Assembly: GCA_002389265.1 (NCBI GenBank)
Contig: DGOD01000196.1
Span: 5,983-12,965 of the forward strand
Direction of reading: 5' to 3'
Source of the DNA: Gammaproteobacteria bacterium UBA4475
GTDB taxonomy: Bacteria > Pseudomonadota > Gammaproteobacteria > Pseudomonadales > Azotimanducaceae
Length of the DNA stretch: 6,983 bases
Program-made: the position numbers and the translations under genes
Shown: one piece after another, positions 1 to 6,042 of the stretch
Position numbering within the stretch: the first letter of the stretch is position 1
Layout of the letters: each line of letters starts with the position of its first letter
The notes under the pieces: generated by a model
Database searches by the model: none
The model's input: the letters and a program-made list of their open reading frames with translations, nothing else
What the model was told of the DNA's origin: nothing

Positions 1-170
1 CCCATGATGGCCTGTACAGTGACTGACTTGCCGCAGCCAGATTCACCCACGATGGCCAGGGTTTCGCCGCGATTGACATCAAAGCTGACGCCCCGCACCG
101 CCTTGACGGTGCCGCCATAGGTCGCGAATTCAACGCTGAGATCCTCGACTTCCAGTATCTTATCCGACAT
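1..170 (-). CDS. oppD: Oligopeptide ABC transporter ATP-binding protein OppD, N-terminal part (cut by window edge)
   Basis: This is the first 56 codons of an ABC-transporter ATPase; the rest lies beyond the left edge. It starts at the ATG complementary to 168-170, and the product begins [20 protein letters not shown]. An ABC_tran-type opening strand ([11 protein letters not shown]) is followed by an A-loop-like aromatic (Tyr18) and a complete Walker A motif, GESGCGKS, at residues 42-49, with Lys48 as the nucleotide-binding lysine. The text resembles the Opp/Dpp ATPases, and its place directly after oppC fits OppD, which binds and hydrolyses ATP at the cytoplasmic face to drive peptide import, usually paired with OppF. 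The start lies 6 bp after the oppC stop, with an AAGG Shine-Dalgarno (complement of 180-183) inside the end of oppC, so translation is probably coupled. Walker B, the signature motif and the C-terminal oligopeptide domain are not visible. DppD, or a fused DF protein, cannot be excluded. Confidence 0.9.
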   Translation of the reverse strand, partial: MSDKILEVEDLSVEFATYGGTVKAVRGVSFDVNRGETLAIVGESGCGKSVTVQAIM

Positions 171-176
171 GTATGC

Positions 177-1595
177 TTACCTTGACCGCATGCGAGAATC
201 GAGTGCCTCAGTCAGGCCGTCCCCGAGAAGATTAAACGCCAGCACCGTGATACTAATGAACGTCGCAGGAAAGATCAGTTCATGGGGATGGCTTAACATG
301 GTCTTGACGCCCTCATTACACATAGAGCCCCAGGAAGGGGTAGGGGGCGCAACGCCCATGCCGATAAAGGACAGGAAGGCTTCAGTAAAGATCGCGCCAG
401 GCACGGCGAATGTTAGCGTGACCAAAATAACGCCCATAGTATTGGGCAGTATGTGACGAACAATTAGGTAGCTGTCTTTGGCGCCCAACAGGCGAGCGGC
501 ATCAATGTAGCCGTTATTTCTAATCTGCAGAACCTGGCCACGAACCAAGCGCGCGGTGCCTGGCCAGCCTAAAACGACCAGCGCAATCAACATGGGTAGT
601 ACGCCACTTTCCCCAGGGCCGATGCCAAATGCGATCTTGAACAAGATCATAAATAGCAGGAATGGTAGCGCCACGACAAAGTCGGCAAAGCGCATCAGCA
701 GAGAATCAAGCTGGCCACCGAAATAACCAGCGAAGCCGCCATAGAGAATACCGAACATCACGAACAGAAATGGCGCGCAGATGCCGATAAAGAGTGAAAC
801 CCTGGCGCCCTGCATCAATCGGGCTAACATGTCGCGGCCGAGATAGTCGGTGCCAAATGGGTGAAAGCGCAGGGACAGTGGGTCGCCAATCTGGATGTCC
901 GTGTCAGCGTCAATCAAGCCTCTTTGTGTAGCTTCGTCACGGGTGATAGCAATGGTAGGTAACACTTTAATGGTGGTGTAGACGTTGGCTTCATCAAAAC
1001 CATCAGTGGGCACAATGGAATAATAGTAGTCCCGCTGTTCCAGGTTCAGACGATCTTCGTAGCTGATCTCATTGCCGCCCAGGGTGGTAGCCAGCGGTAA
1101 GCCAAGATCGTTAATGCCCTCTGGGGCGTGTTGGTTGCGGTAAATACTGTAGCCGCCGGCGCCGACAACAGGCTCCCAGCGCAGACGAATCTGTTGAGTT
1201 GTCGGTTCGCCCAGGGGCTGAACACCAGAGGGTGCTGGCATCAGTTCCACATCCACGTAGGTCTCAGGTTCACTGGGGAAGTCGTCAAGAATGATGGGCT
1301 GCCAACGCTCATAAGGGTCTACGAGCAAGGCGCGCTTGGGCAAGGACGGCGCCTGAGAGATCTGATTCAGGTCTTGAAGGGCCGGGTCGACCTGCCAGAG
1401 TAGCGGTCCCGCCAAGGTGAACAAGGCCAGGCTCACGACGATATACAGGGAGATGATCGCTCGCGTATTTTGTTTTAGGCGAATCCAGGCGTCTTGCCAA
1501 TAGGACAGCGACGGCCTGGAAAGCTGCTCAACACTGTGACCATGGCTGGCTGGCGTGTAGTCAGGGGTAAAGCTGGTGACGATATTATCACTCAT
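177..1595 (-). CDS. oppC: Oligopeptide ABC transporter permease OppC with a large periplasmic fibronectin-III-like insertion
   Basis: Inner-membrane permease that pairs with OppB to form the peptide channel. The N-terminus (SYWQDAWIRLKQNTRAIISL, residues 31-50) matches the start of E. coli OppC in type, then TM1 spans about 46-67. The usual core resumes at HPFGTDYLGRDMLARL (245-260) with five more membrane segments. The cytoplasmic EAA-type loop that contacts the ATPase is at about 360-385 (YIDAARLLGAKDSYLIVRHI), and the end is LLGDGLTEALDSRMR. Family members are about 300 residues; this one is 472. The excess of about 160 residues lies between TM1 and the core, so it faces the periplasm. Residues about 112-211 look like a fibronectin type III sandwich: IRLRWEPVVGAGGYSIYR, then ISYEDRLNLEQRDYYYSIVP. 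The flanks (85-111 and 212-242) are unassigned. The reading frame is open throughout and core text flanks both sides, so it is an insertion, not a false start or a frameshift. The ATG abuts the oppB stop with no gap, and a GTGAGG ribosome site lies in the end of oppB. Confidence 0.93.
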   Translation of the reverse strand: MSDNIVTSFTPDYTPASHGHSVEQLSRPSLSYWQDAWIRLKQNTRAIISLYIVVSLALFTLAGPLLWQVDPALQDLNQISQAPSLPKRALLVDPYERWQPIILDDFPSEPETYVDVELMPAPSGVQPLGEPTTQQIRLRWEPVVGAGGYSIYRNQHAPEGINDLGLPLATTLGGNEISYEDRLNLEQRDYYYSIVPTDGFDEANVYTTIKVLPTIAITRDEATQRGLIDADTDIQIGDPLSLRFHPFGTDYLGRDMLARLMQGARVSLFIGICAPFLFVMFGILYGGFAGYFGGQLDSLLMRFADFVVALPFLLFMILFKIAFGIGPGESGVLPMLIALVVLGWPGTARLVRGQVLQIRNNGYIDAARLLGAKDSYLIVRHILPNTMGVILVTLTFAVPGAIFTEAFLSFIGMGVAPPTPSWGSMCNEGVKTMLSHPHELIFPATFISITVLAFNLLGDGLTEALDSRMRSR

Positions 1596-2528
1596 CTATT
1601 GCAGCCTCACTCGTGGATCGACAAACCCATAAATAATATCAACCAGAATAACCATCAGGACTAAAAAGGCACCGAAAAACACCGTTGTACCCATGATGAC
1701 GGTGTAGTCCAACTGTTGGACCGCCTGTACGAAGTAGCGGCCCAGGCCGGGTATCGCGAACACCAGTTCAACCACAAAGCCACCGGTGGTGATGGCGGCG
1801 ATCGATGGTCCAAGGATGGTGATCACGGGCAAGATGGCATTTCGCAGCTGGTGCTTGAAGAAAATTCGTGTGGGCGACAAACCTTTGGCTTTGGCCGTCT
1901 TGATATAGTCTTCGTTGACAATTTCGAGCATGGAGGAGCGCATCAGGCGAGTCAGCAGTGCCATGGTACCGAGTCCCAGCACCATCGACGGCATCAGCAT
2001 GTGAGAGAAAGTCCCCCAGCCCGCGACGGGGATCAGGGAGAATCCAAGTAGGCTGTTGATGTTGACGAGCATCAGTTGGCCCAATGCAGCGAACACGAAG
2101 CTAGGTACGGAGATACCGAGTATGACCAGAAACATGATGATGATGTCGGGTAGACGATTGCGGTAAATCGCGGTCAAGGCGCCCCAGATGACACCACCGG
2201 TTGCTGCAAAGAAAATGGCCAGCAGCCCCAGCGTCGCAGAGACCGGAAAGTGGTCGCGAATGATATCGTTGACGCGCCGATTTTGCTGAGTGAAGGAGAT
2301 GCCAAAATCGCCCTGGAGCATATTGCCCATAAAAATGAAGTACTGCTCAACAACGGGTTTGTCCAGGCCGTACTTGACCTCAAGGTTTTTTCTAATTTCG
2401 GCGGACACGGCTTTGTCGTTCATCAATGGATCGCCGGGTACCATATGCATGGCCATAAATGTCGCTGTCGCGATAAACCAGACGGTAATAACGCCTGCCA
2501 GCAATCTTTTCAGGGTGTACGCTAACAT
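1596..2528 (-). CDS. oppB: Oligopeptide ABC transporter permease OppB
   Basis: Inner-membrane permease, partner of OppC in a peptide importer. At 310 residues it has the normal OppB/DppB length (E. coli OppB is 306). The N-terminal helix and motif LAYTLKRLLAGVITVWFIAT, followed by MVPGDPL (29-35), are typical of the family. Predicted membrane segments are at about 9-30, 98-120, 129-152, 175-193, 233-255 and 283-303. The ATPase-contacting EAA loop is at about 200-236 (LEIVNEDYIKTAKAKGLS and onward to the conserved RNAILPVI), followed by ELVFAIPGLG (254-263). The periplasmic segment 36-97 has the usual LDKPVVEQYFIFMGNMLQGD text. The start is the ATG complementary to 2526-2528, with an AAAGG Shine-Dalgarno (complement of 2537-2541) 8 nt upstream. 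It lies 25 bp after oppA and runs straight into oppC. The assignment to the Opp/Dpp family is firm; the exact substrate (peptides rather than, for example, nickel or glutathione) rests on the neighbouring OppA. Confidence 0.95.
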   Translation of the reverse strand: MLAYTLKRLLAGVITVWFIATATFMAMHMVPGDPLMNDKAVSAEIRKNLEVKYGLDKPVVEQYFIFMGNMLQGDFGISFTQQNRRVNDIIRDHFPVSATLGLLAIFFAATGGVIWGALTAIYRNRLPDIIIMFLVILGISVPSFVFAALGQLMLVNINSLLGFSLIPVAGWGTFSHMLMPSMVLGLGTMALLTRLMRSSMLEIVNEDYIKTAKAKGLSPTRIFFKHQLRNAILPVITILGPSIAAITTGGFVVELVFAIPGLGRYFVQAVQQLDYTVIMGTTVFFGAFLVLMVILVDIIYGFVDPRVRLQ

Positions 2529-2536
2529 GAGCCAGA

Positions 2537-2541
2537 CCTTT
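2537..2541 (-). promoter_or_regulatory. Shine-Dalgarno site of oppB
   Basis: The minus strand reads AAAGG here, 8 nt before the oppB ATG, inside the 25-bp oppA-oppB gap. It is a good match at good spacing and fixes the oppB start. No terminator hairpin fits in this gap, which agrees with co-transcription from oppA. Confidence 0.7.
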
Positions 2542-2553
2542 GATTAACGACCG

Positions 2554-4176
2554 CTATTGAGTTTGATTGGGCTTGATCACTCGTGCATAAGTGAAGTCTG
2601 GGTCGGCGCCCACAACACGCCTGACAACCCCGCGCAGTTCCGGGTGCAGCAGATAAATGACACCCTGCTCATATTGAGGCAAGACAACAGCATCGTCGAA
2701 TATTATTTGCTGGAGCTTACCCATGGCATCCATGCGTACCTTTGGGTCGGCACTGTTCATGGCTATCCGCACCTGCTCATCGTAGGCGGGATTATTGTAT
2801 CGACCCCGATTGTTCAGGTTCCAGGAACTGAGCAAGTCACCAAAGGTCATCACATCATCAAAGTCTGGACCCCAGCCAGCGGCCACTATGTCAAATTCAC
2901 CCGCGGTCATCTTAGCTAAGCGTTGTTTGAAGGTTTGAATGTCTATTTTGATATCCAAGCCCAAGGTCGATTTGAGTTTGCCTTGCAGGTATTCCGCTTG
3001 TTTGGCGGCGGTGGGGCTGTCTCCGACCAGTAGCACGAGGGGTGGCATGGCTGTCAAACCTAGCTCGGTCTTGGCTTTCTGCAGATACTCTCGAGCCAAC
3101 TCTAAGTCCAGTGTAGCCTCCGGAGCGCGATATTCCTGGCGGAATTTGTCGCTCTTGCCCTTCAGCCAGACCGGAAACAGGCTTTTGCCGGGCAGGTTGC
3201 CTGGTGTTGCGAGCACCTTGTTGACCATTTCATCGGGATCAAAGACATGTTGGATAGCGCGACGCAGGTTCAAGTTAGCGGTGACTCGCTGCTCTCGGTG
3301 ATTATATTCGAGGAAGAAAACGGTGCCAGTGGTGAAGCGTCGAATGCGAAATCGTTGGGTCAGGGCGTCTTTGTAAGTCTCGCCATCGAGCGCGGTGCTG
3401 ACAATTTTGCCGTCGATAAACAGGTTCAAGCGAGAGCGGGTATCGGCGGTAATGTAGTCTGCATTGATGGCATTGAGGTGAATATTGTCTCGGTCCCAAT
3501 AGTAGGGGTTCTTGGTCATACGCAATGAAGCGCTATGGACCCACTGACTGATCTGGAACGCACCGTTATACACCAGGTCTTTGGCATCAGCGCCAAAGCG
3601 TTGGTTTTTGGTTTCAAAAAAGTCCTGGCGAACTGGAAAGTAGGTGACGAATGCCGTGAGCTTATCGAAATAGCCAGTCGGACGCTCAAATCGTATGTGT
3701 AAGGTCCGGTCATCAAGGGCTTCGACGCCGAGGGCAGCCGGATCCATTTCGCCCTTGTTAATGGCTTCGCCGTTCAGCAGCGGGTAGAGGATAAAGGCGT
3801 ATTCAGAGGCGGTTTGGGGCTTTAGCGCGTTGCGCCAGGCGAACACAAAATCGTGGGCAGTAACAGGCTGACCATCACTCCACATAGCGTCATCGCGTAA
3901 CCAGAATGTCGCTTCCGTGTCGCTAACTTCCCAGCGTTTAGCGACGCCCGGCACGATGTTGCCCCGGCGATCATAGCGCGTGAGGCCTTCCATCACATGA
4001 CTCAATATCATGATACTGACCTGATCCGTGGCTTTCATGCCATTGAGCTGTGGTGGTTCCTGAGTCATCGCCATCGTGATAGTTTGCGTCTCAAAATCGA
4101 CGGAAGTCGCCTGTGTTTGGGCCCAGCCTAGGCCGGTGAAACTCAGCAGGAATAACGCTGTCAGGCAATTTTTCAT
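2554..4176 (-). CDS. oppA: Periplasmic oligopeptide-binding protein OppA
   Basis: Solute-binding protein of family SBP_bac_5 that captures peptides in the periplasm and delivers them to OppBC. Its 540 residues match E. coli OppA (543). A Sec signal peptide covers residues 1-19 (MKNCLTALFLLSFTGLGWA), with probable signal peptidase I cleavage after A19. The Cys at position 4 is not in a lipobox, so the protein should be soluble. Family hallmarks include EPPQLNGMKATD (40-51), MEGLTRYDRRGNIVPGVAKR (62-81), the signature WSDGQPVTAHDFVFAWRNAL (99-118), NPYYWDRDNIHL (223-234), LRRAIQHVFD (304-313) and AAGWGPDFDD (432-441). D438 aligns by motif with the E. coli OppA aspartate that holds the peptide N-terminus, which supports peptide binding. 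The start is the ATG complementary to 4174-4176, with a modest GAGAG ribosome site just upstream. It is first in the opp operon and has its own likely promoter. MppA-like or other peptide-class specificity is possible. Confidence 0.95.
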   Translation of the reverse strand: MKNCLTALFLLSFTGLGWAQTQATSVDFETQTITMAMTQEPPQLNGMKATDQVSIMILSHVMEGLTRYDRRGNIVPGVAKRWEVSDTEATFWLRDDAMWSDGQPVTAHDFVFAWRNALKPQTASEYAFILYPLLNGEAINKGEMDPAALGVEALDDRTLHIRFERPTGYFDKLTAFVTYFPVRQDFFETKNQRFGADAKDLVYNGAFQISQWVHSASLRMTKNPYYWDRDNIHLNAINADYITADTRSRLNLFIDGKIVSTALDGETYKDALTQRFRIRRFTTGTVFFLEYNHREQRVTANLNLRRAIQHVFDPDEMVNKVLATPGNLPGKSLFPVWLKGKSDKFRQEYRAPEATLDLELAREYLQKAKTELGLTAMPPLVLLVGDSPTAAKQAEYLQGKLKSTLGLDIKIDIQTFKQRLAKMTAGEFDIVAAGWGPDFDDVMTFGDLLSSWNLNNRGRYNNPAYDEQVRIAMNSADPKVRMDAMGKLQQIIFDDAVVLPQYEQGVIYLLHPELRGVVRRVVGADPDFTYARVIKPNQTQ

Positions 4177-4206
4177 TAATCTCTCTTCAGGGTTTGTTCA
4201 TTCGCA

Positions 4207-4215
4207 AGTGTAGCA
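4207..4215 (-). promoter_or_regulatory. Probable extended -10 promoter of the opp operon
   Basis: On the minus strand the 112-bp gap upstream of oppA contains TGCTACACT, a TGn-extended -10 element (TACACT matches TATAAT at 4 of 6). No convincing -35 hexamer lies 16-18 bp further upstream, where the minus strand reads AGCAGC/GCAGCC; extended -10 promoters can work without one. Transcription would begin near 4200, giving a leader of about 24 nt before the oppA ATG. The inverted repeat at 4214-4246 overlaps the upstream half. The upstream sulfotransferase gene runs in the same direction, so some read-through into opp is also possible. Confidence 0.45.
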
Positions 4216-4246
4216 TAGCCAAAAGATTCGGCTGCTCTAGGCTATG
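4214..4246. repeat. Inverted repeat upstream of oppA, possible operator
   Basis: Perfect 7-bp arms, CATAGCC (4214-4220) and GGCTATG (4240-4246), are separated by 19 bp. The arm centres are 26 bp apart, and the near arm touches the extended -10 of oppA while the far arm sits above the -35 position. That layout suits a dimeric regulator binding across the promoter. As RNA it would be a weak 7-bp stem with a 19-nt loop and no following U-run, so it is a poor terminator for the upstream gene. A second pairing, AGCC with GGCT at 4231-4234, competes with it. Chance occurrence is possible. Confidence 0.35.
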
Positions 4247-4288
4247 TCCCGGGATGTCGGCAATGTTCGTTGTTTGCGCGCTCATCGC

Positions 4289-5887
4289 TCATTCTACGTT
4301 AATGCCCGCGTCTTCCAGTATCCGGCGTAAAGGGCTAAGTTGAGTTTCGAACTCTCTCCAGCGTTGTACGGAACGGCTATGAATCTTTTCTCTGACCTGG
4401 ACCGAGCTGGCGGTGGTAGTAGCTGAGGCGTTTTGGTCAAAATTTAAGCAGGCTGTTTCGAATTCCAGGCCCACTTTTTCCAGCAGTTGCCGGGTCTGTA
4501 CCTCTTGGTCGGCAACCAGGTCTTCGTAGTCAACCTCAATCAAGCGATCGCCTAGGACTTCCCGCCAGTGATCGAACAGGCGCTGCTGGGCAATGTAATA
4601 TCGACCAAGGTCCTCAAGTTTGTAGGAAAACTTGTATGCCCAAGTAAATGGCTGCTTGTAGATCGCGAAACAGGAATCCATCGGGTTTCGTTTGAGCCGA
4701 ATGATCGGCGCTTTCGGGTAAGCCTTGGCGATAAAACCGATATACAGGAAGTTGTAGGGTAGTTTCTCTATAAATAGCGGCTTGTCGCCGAAAAGATAAT
4801 TCACAGCATTCAGGTAACCGTTAGCGATCAGGCCAGGATCGACGGTGCCGAGTGCGCTGATCATCTCGGGGGTCATTTTCTCAATGCTCGGGACTCCACT
4901 CAAATTACGGAGCACTGACTCCAGAAATTTGGTTTCACCCAAGCTCTCGACCTGCGAGTGACTGGACAGGATACGTTCGGTCAGGGTTGTTCCCGTTCGC
5001 GGTAGACCCAAAATAAAGACCGGTGTTTTGTTTTTAATCTCAGTTGTTGTCACCGGCGTGCCAGTGGCCAGCCAGTCTTTGTCACAGACTTGAATGATTT
5101 TGTTGATCAGGGTCTCGTCTTGTTGAATGTCGTAATTAGAGACGCGGCTTACCGCATCGCCTGCCAGCTTGAAATAGTGAAAAGCCTCATCCCAACGGGC
5201 AAGATCCTCGAGTTCTTTGCCGAGGGCGTAATACATGAAAATATTTCGATCCGGTGGCAAGTTTGTGTTTGCCAGGACGGCTTTCATCTGGTTGATGTGG
5301 CGATCATCAGGCGTTTTTTCAAGTCTGGCGAGGTGGTAGTGATTACGTTGGTGCTGAGGTTTTTTTGCCAGCAAATCGAGATACCCTTGGCGGGCCTCGT
5401 CAATCTTGCCGAGGAATACTGAACAGGCTGCCAGGTTAGCTTTAAATAACTCAATTTCCGGTTGTAGGGCATTGGCTTTCGCATACAATGGCCAGGCTCT
5501 GGCGGCCAGTCCCATATCGGTGAAAGCAGTACCCGCCATGTCAAGATACCGAGGGCTGTTGGCCAAGTCACTGCAGTAACGATCTAGCAACGTAATAGCC
5601 TCCGCGTTGCGCTGTGAAATCACATACTGGCTTGCCAGCTCGATCCCAGCGTCATAGCGTGATGGATCTAATTGCAGAACCTGCTCAAAGGCTTCGCTGG
5701 CCAGCACGGGATGGCGAGACACTTTTTCGACCAAGCCTTTCAAGAAGTAACCTTCGGGATTGTCGTTAGACCTGCGCAATAGTTCCTGACTACAGGCATT
5801 GACGGTGTCCCAGTCAGTTTCCTGGTAGGCTTTGCGACCGACGAGGCTGACCTGCTTGTCAGTCATTGGCGTAGCGCTGCTCGTCAT
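4289..5887 (-). CDS. TPR-repeat sulfotransferase family protein
   Basis: A two-domain protein of 532 residues. The N-terminal part, about 10-250, is alpha-helical with tetratricopeptide-like repeats, clearest at 44-76 (GYFLKGLVEK ... AFEQVLQLDP), 113-143, 147-178 (KIDEARQGYLDLLAKKP) and 215-247 (GKELEDLARWDEAFHYFKLA). TPRs usually bind protein partners. The C-terminal part, about 286-530, is a Sulfotransfer_3-type domain. FILGLPRTGTTLTERILSSH (291-310) is the 5'-phosphosulfate loop for the donor PAPS, and IIRLKRNPMDSCFAIY (395-410) is the 3'-phosphate-binding motif with its conserved Arg and Ser. It should move a sulfuryl group from PAPS to an acceptor that cannot be named from sequence. No signal peptide or membrane helix is seen, so it is probably cytoplasmic. 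The start is the ATG complementary to 5885-5887, with GAGG about 10 nt upstream; Met8 is an alternative. It is divergent from the methyltransferase gene and lies 112 bp upstream of oppA on the same strand. Confidence 0.88.
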   Translation of the reverse strand: MTSSATPMTDKQVSLVGRKAYQETDWDTVNACSQELLRRSNDNPEGYFLKGLVEKVSRHPVLASEAFEQVLQLDPSRYDAGIELASQYVISQRNAEAITLLDRYCSDLANSPRYLDMAGTAFTDMGLAARAWPLYAKANALQPEIELFKANLAACSVFLGKIDEARQGYLDLLAKKPQHQRNHYHLARLEKTPDDRHINQMKAVLANTNLPPDRNIFMYYALGKELEDLARWDEAFHYFKLAGDAVSRVSNYDIQQDETLINKIIQVCDKDWLATGTPVTTTEIKNKTPVFILGLPRTGTTLTERILSSHSQVESLGETKFLESVLRNLSGVPSIEKMTPEMISALGTVDPGLIANGYLNAVNYLFGDKPLFIEKLPYNFLYIGFIAKAYPKAPIIRLKRNPMDSCFAIYKQPFTWAYKFSYKLEDLGRYYIAQQRLFDHWREVLGDRLIEVDYEDLVADQEVQTRQLLEKVGLEFETACLNFDQNASATTTASSVQVREKIHSRSVQRWREFETQLSPLRRILEDAGINVE

Positions 5888-5925
5888 GGTGCTGAAACCT
5901 CATAGTGAATGACAATTAAAGTATG

Positions 5926-5955
5926 ATTCTATCAAGACTGTCGGCTAGTTGACAC
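5926..5955 (-). promoter_or_regulatory. Probable promoter of the TPR-sulfotransferase gene
   Basis: Reading the minus strand, GTGTCA (complement of 5950-5955, 4 of 6 to TTGACA) is followed by an 18-bp spacer and TAGAAT (complement of 5926-5931, 5 of 6 to TATAAT). The spacer ends in TGA, giving a TGn-extended -10, TGATAGAAT. Transcription would begin near 5919, with a leader of about 31 nt. The -35 hexamer is one arm of the inverted repeat at 5950-5992. Confidence 0.55.
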
Positions 5956-5992
5956 TAGTGCAGCGATGCGAGCGCTACGCCGCTGAGTGTCA
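5950..5992. repeat. Interrupted inverted repeat between the divergent promoters, candidate shared operator
   Basis: Outer arms TGACACT (5950-5956) and AGTGTCA (5986-5992) are perfect complements. Inner arms CAGCG (5961-5965) and CGCTG (5981-5985) and then GCG (5968-5970) and CGC (5978-5980) also pair. This gives 15 pairs with two one-sided bulges (4 and 2 nt) and a 7-nt loop. The left outer arm overlaps a perfect 8-bp palindrome, CACTAGTG (5953-5960). There is no T-run on either side, so it is not an intrinsic terminator. The outer arms coincide with the -35 hexamers of both flanking promoters, which points to binding by a shared regulator or to a simple symmetric promoter pair. Confidence 0.5.
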
Positions 5993-6016
5993 TGTGCGTC
6001 TCGCTTTTGTTACACT
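5987..6016 (+). promoter_or_regulatory. Probable promoter of the methyltransferase gene
   Basis: GTGTCA (5987-5992, 4 of 6 to TTGACA), an 18-bp spacer and TACACT (6011-6016, 4 of 6 to TATAAT), with TG at 6008-6009 forming a TGn-extended -10, TGTTACACT. Transcription would begin near 6023, leaving a leader of only about 20 nt with a weak ribosome site. Its geometry mirrors the divergent promoter at 5926-5955. Confidence 0.55.
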
Positions 6017-6042
6017 GATTAAAGGTTTTGCGGATATAAAGA

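Noticed and set aside
169..456. Plus-strand 95-codon frame opposite the oppC end
   Set aside because: It covers conserved OppC C-terminal coding sequence on the other strand and has no recognisable domain.
177..1595. OppC length as the product of a frameshift, gene fusion or wrong start
   Set aside because: The residues before the insertion match the OppC N-terminus and first helix, the frame is continuous, and the start abuts the oppB stop, so it is a true in-frame insertion.
2250..2547. Plus-strand open frames opposite oppB
   Set aside because: They lie antisense to a complete, well-conserved oppB frame and show no family features. They are shadows.
2557..3528. A chain of plus-strand open frames of 90-120 codons opposite oppA
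   Set aside because: oppA is full length with clear family motifs throughout, and the antisense products look like no known protein and lack good ribosome sites.
4174..4176. OppA as a lipoprotein because of an early Cys
   Set aside because: Cys4 is before the hydrophobic core and there is no lipobox; the signal ends GWA-Q, which fits signal peptidase I.
4214..4246. Terminator for the sulfotransferase gene
   Set aside because: The stem is only 7 bp with a 19-nt loop and no U-run follows on the minus strand. The position over the oppA -10 fits an operator better.
5949..5954. Perfect TTGACA -35 consensus on the plus strand in the divergent control region
   Set aside because: At 16-18 bp downstream the sequence reads AGCGCT, GCGCTA or CGCTAC, none a credible -10. 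The overlapping symmetric GTGTCA boxes explain the region better.
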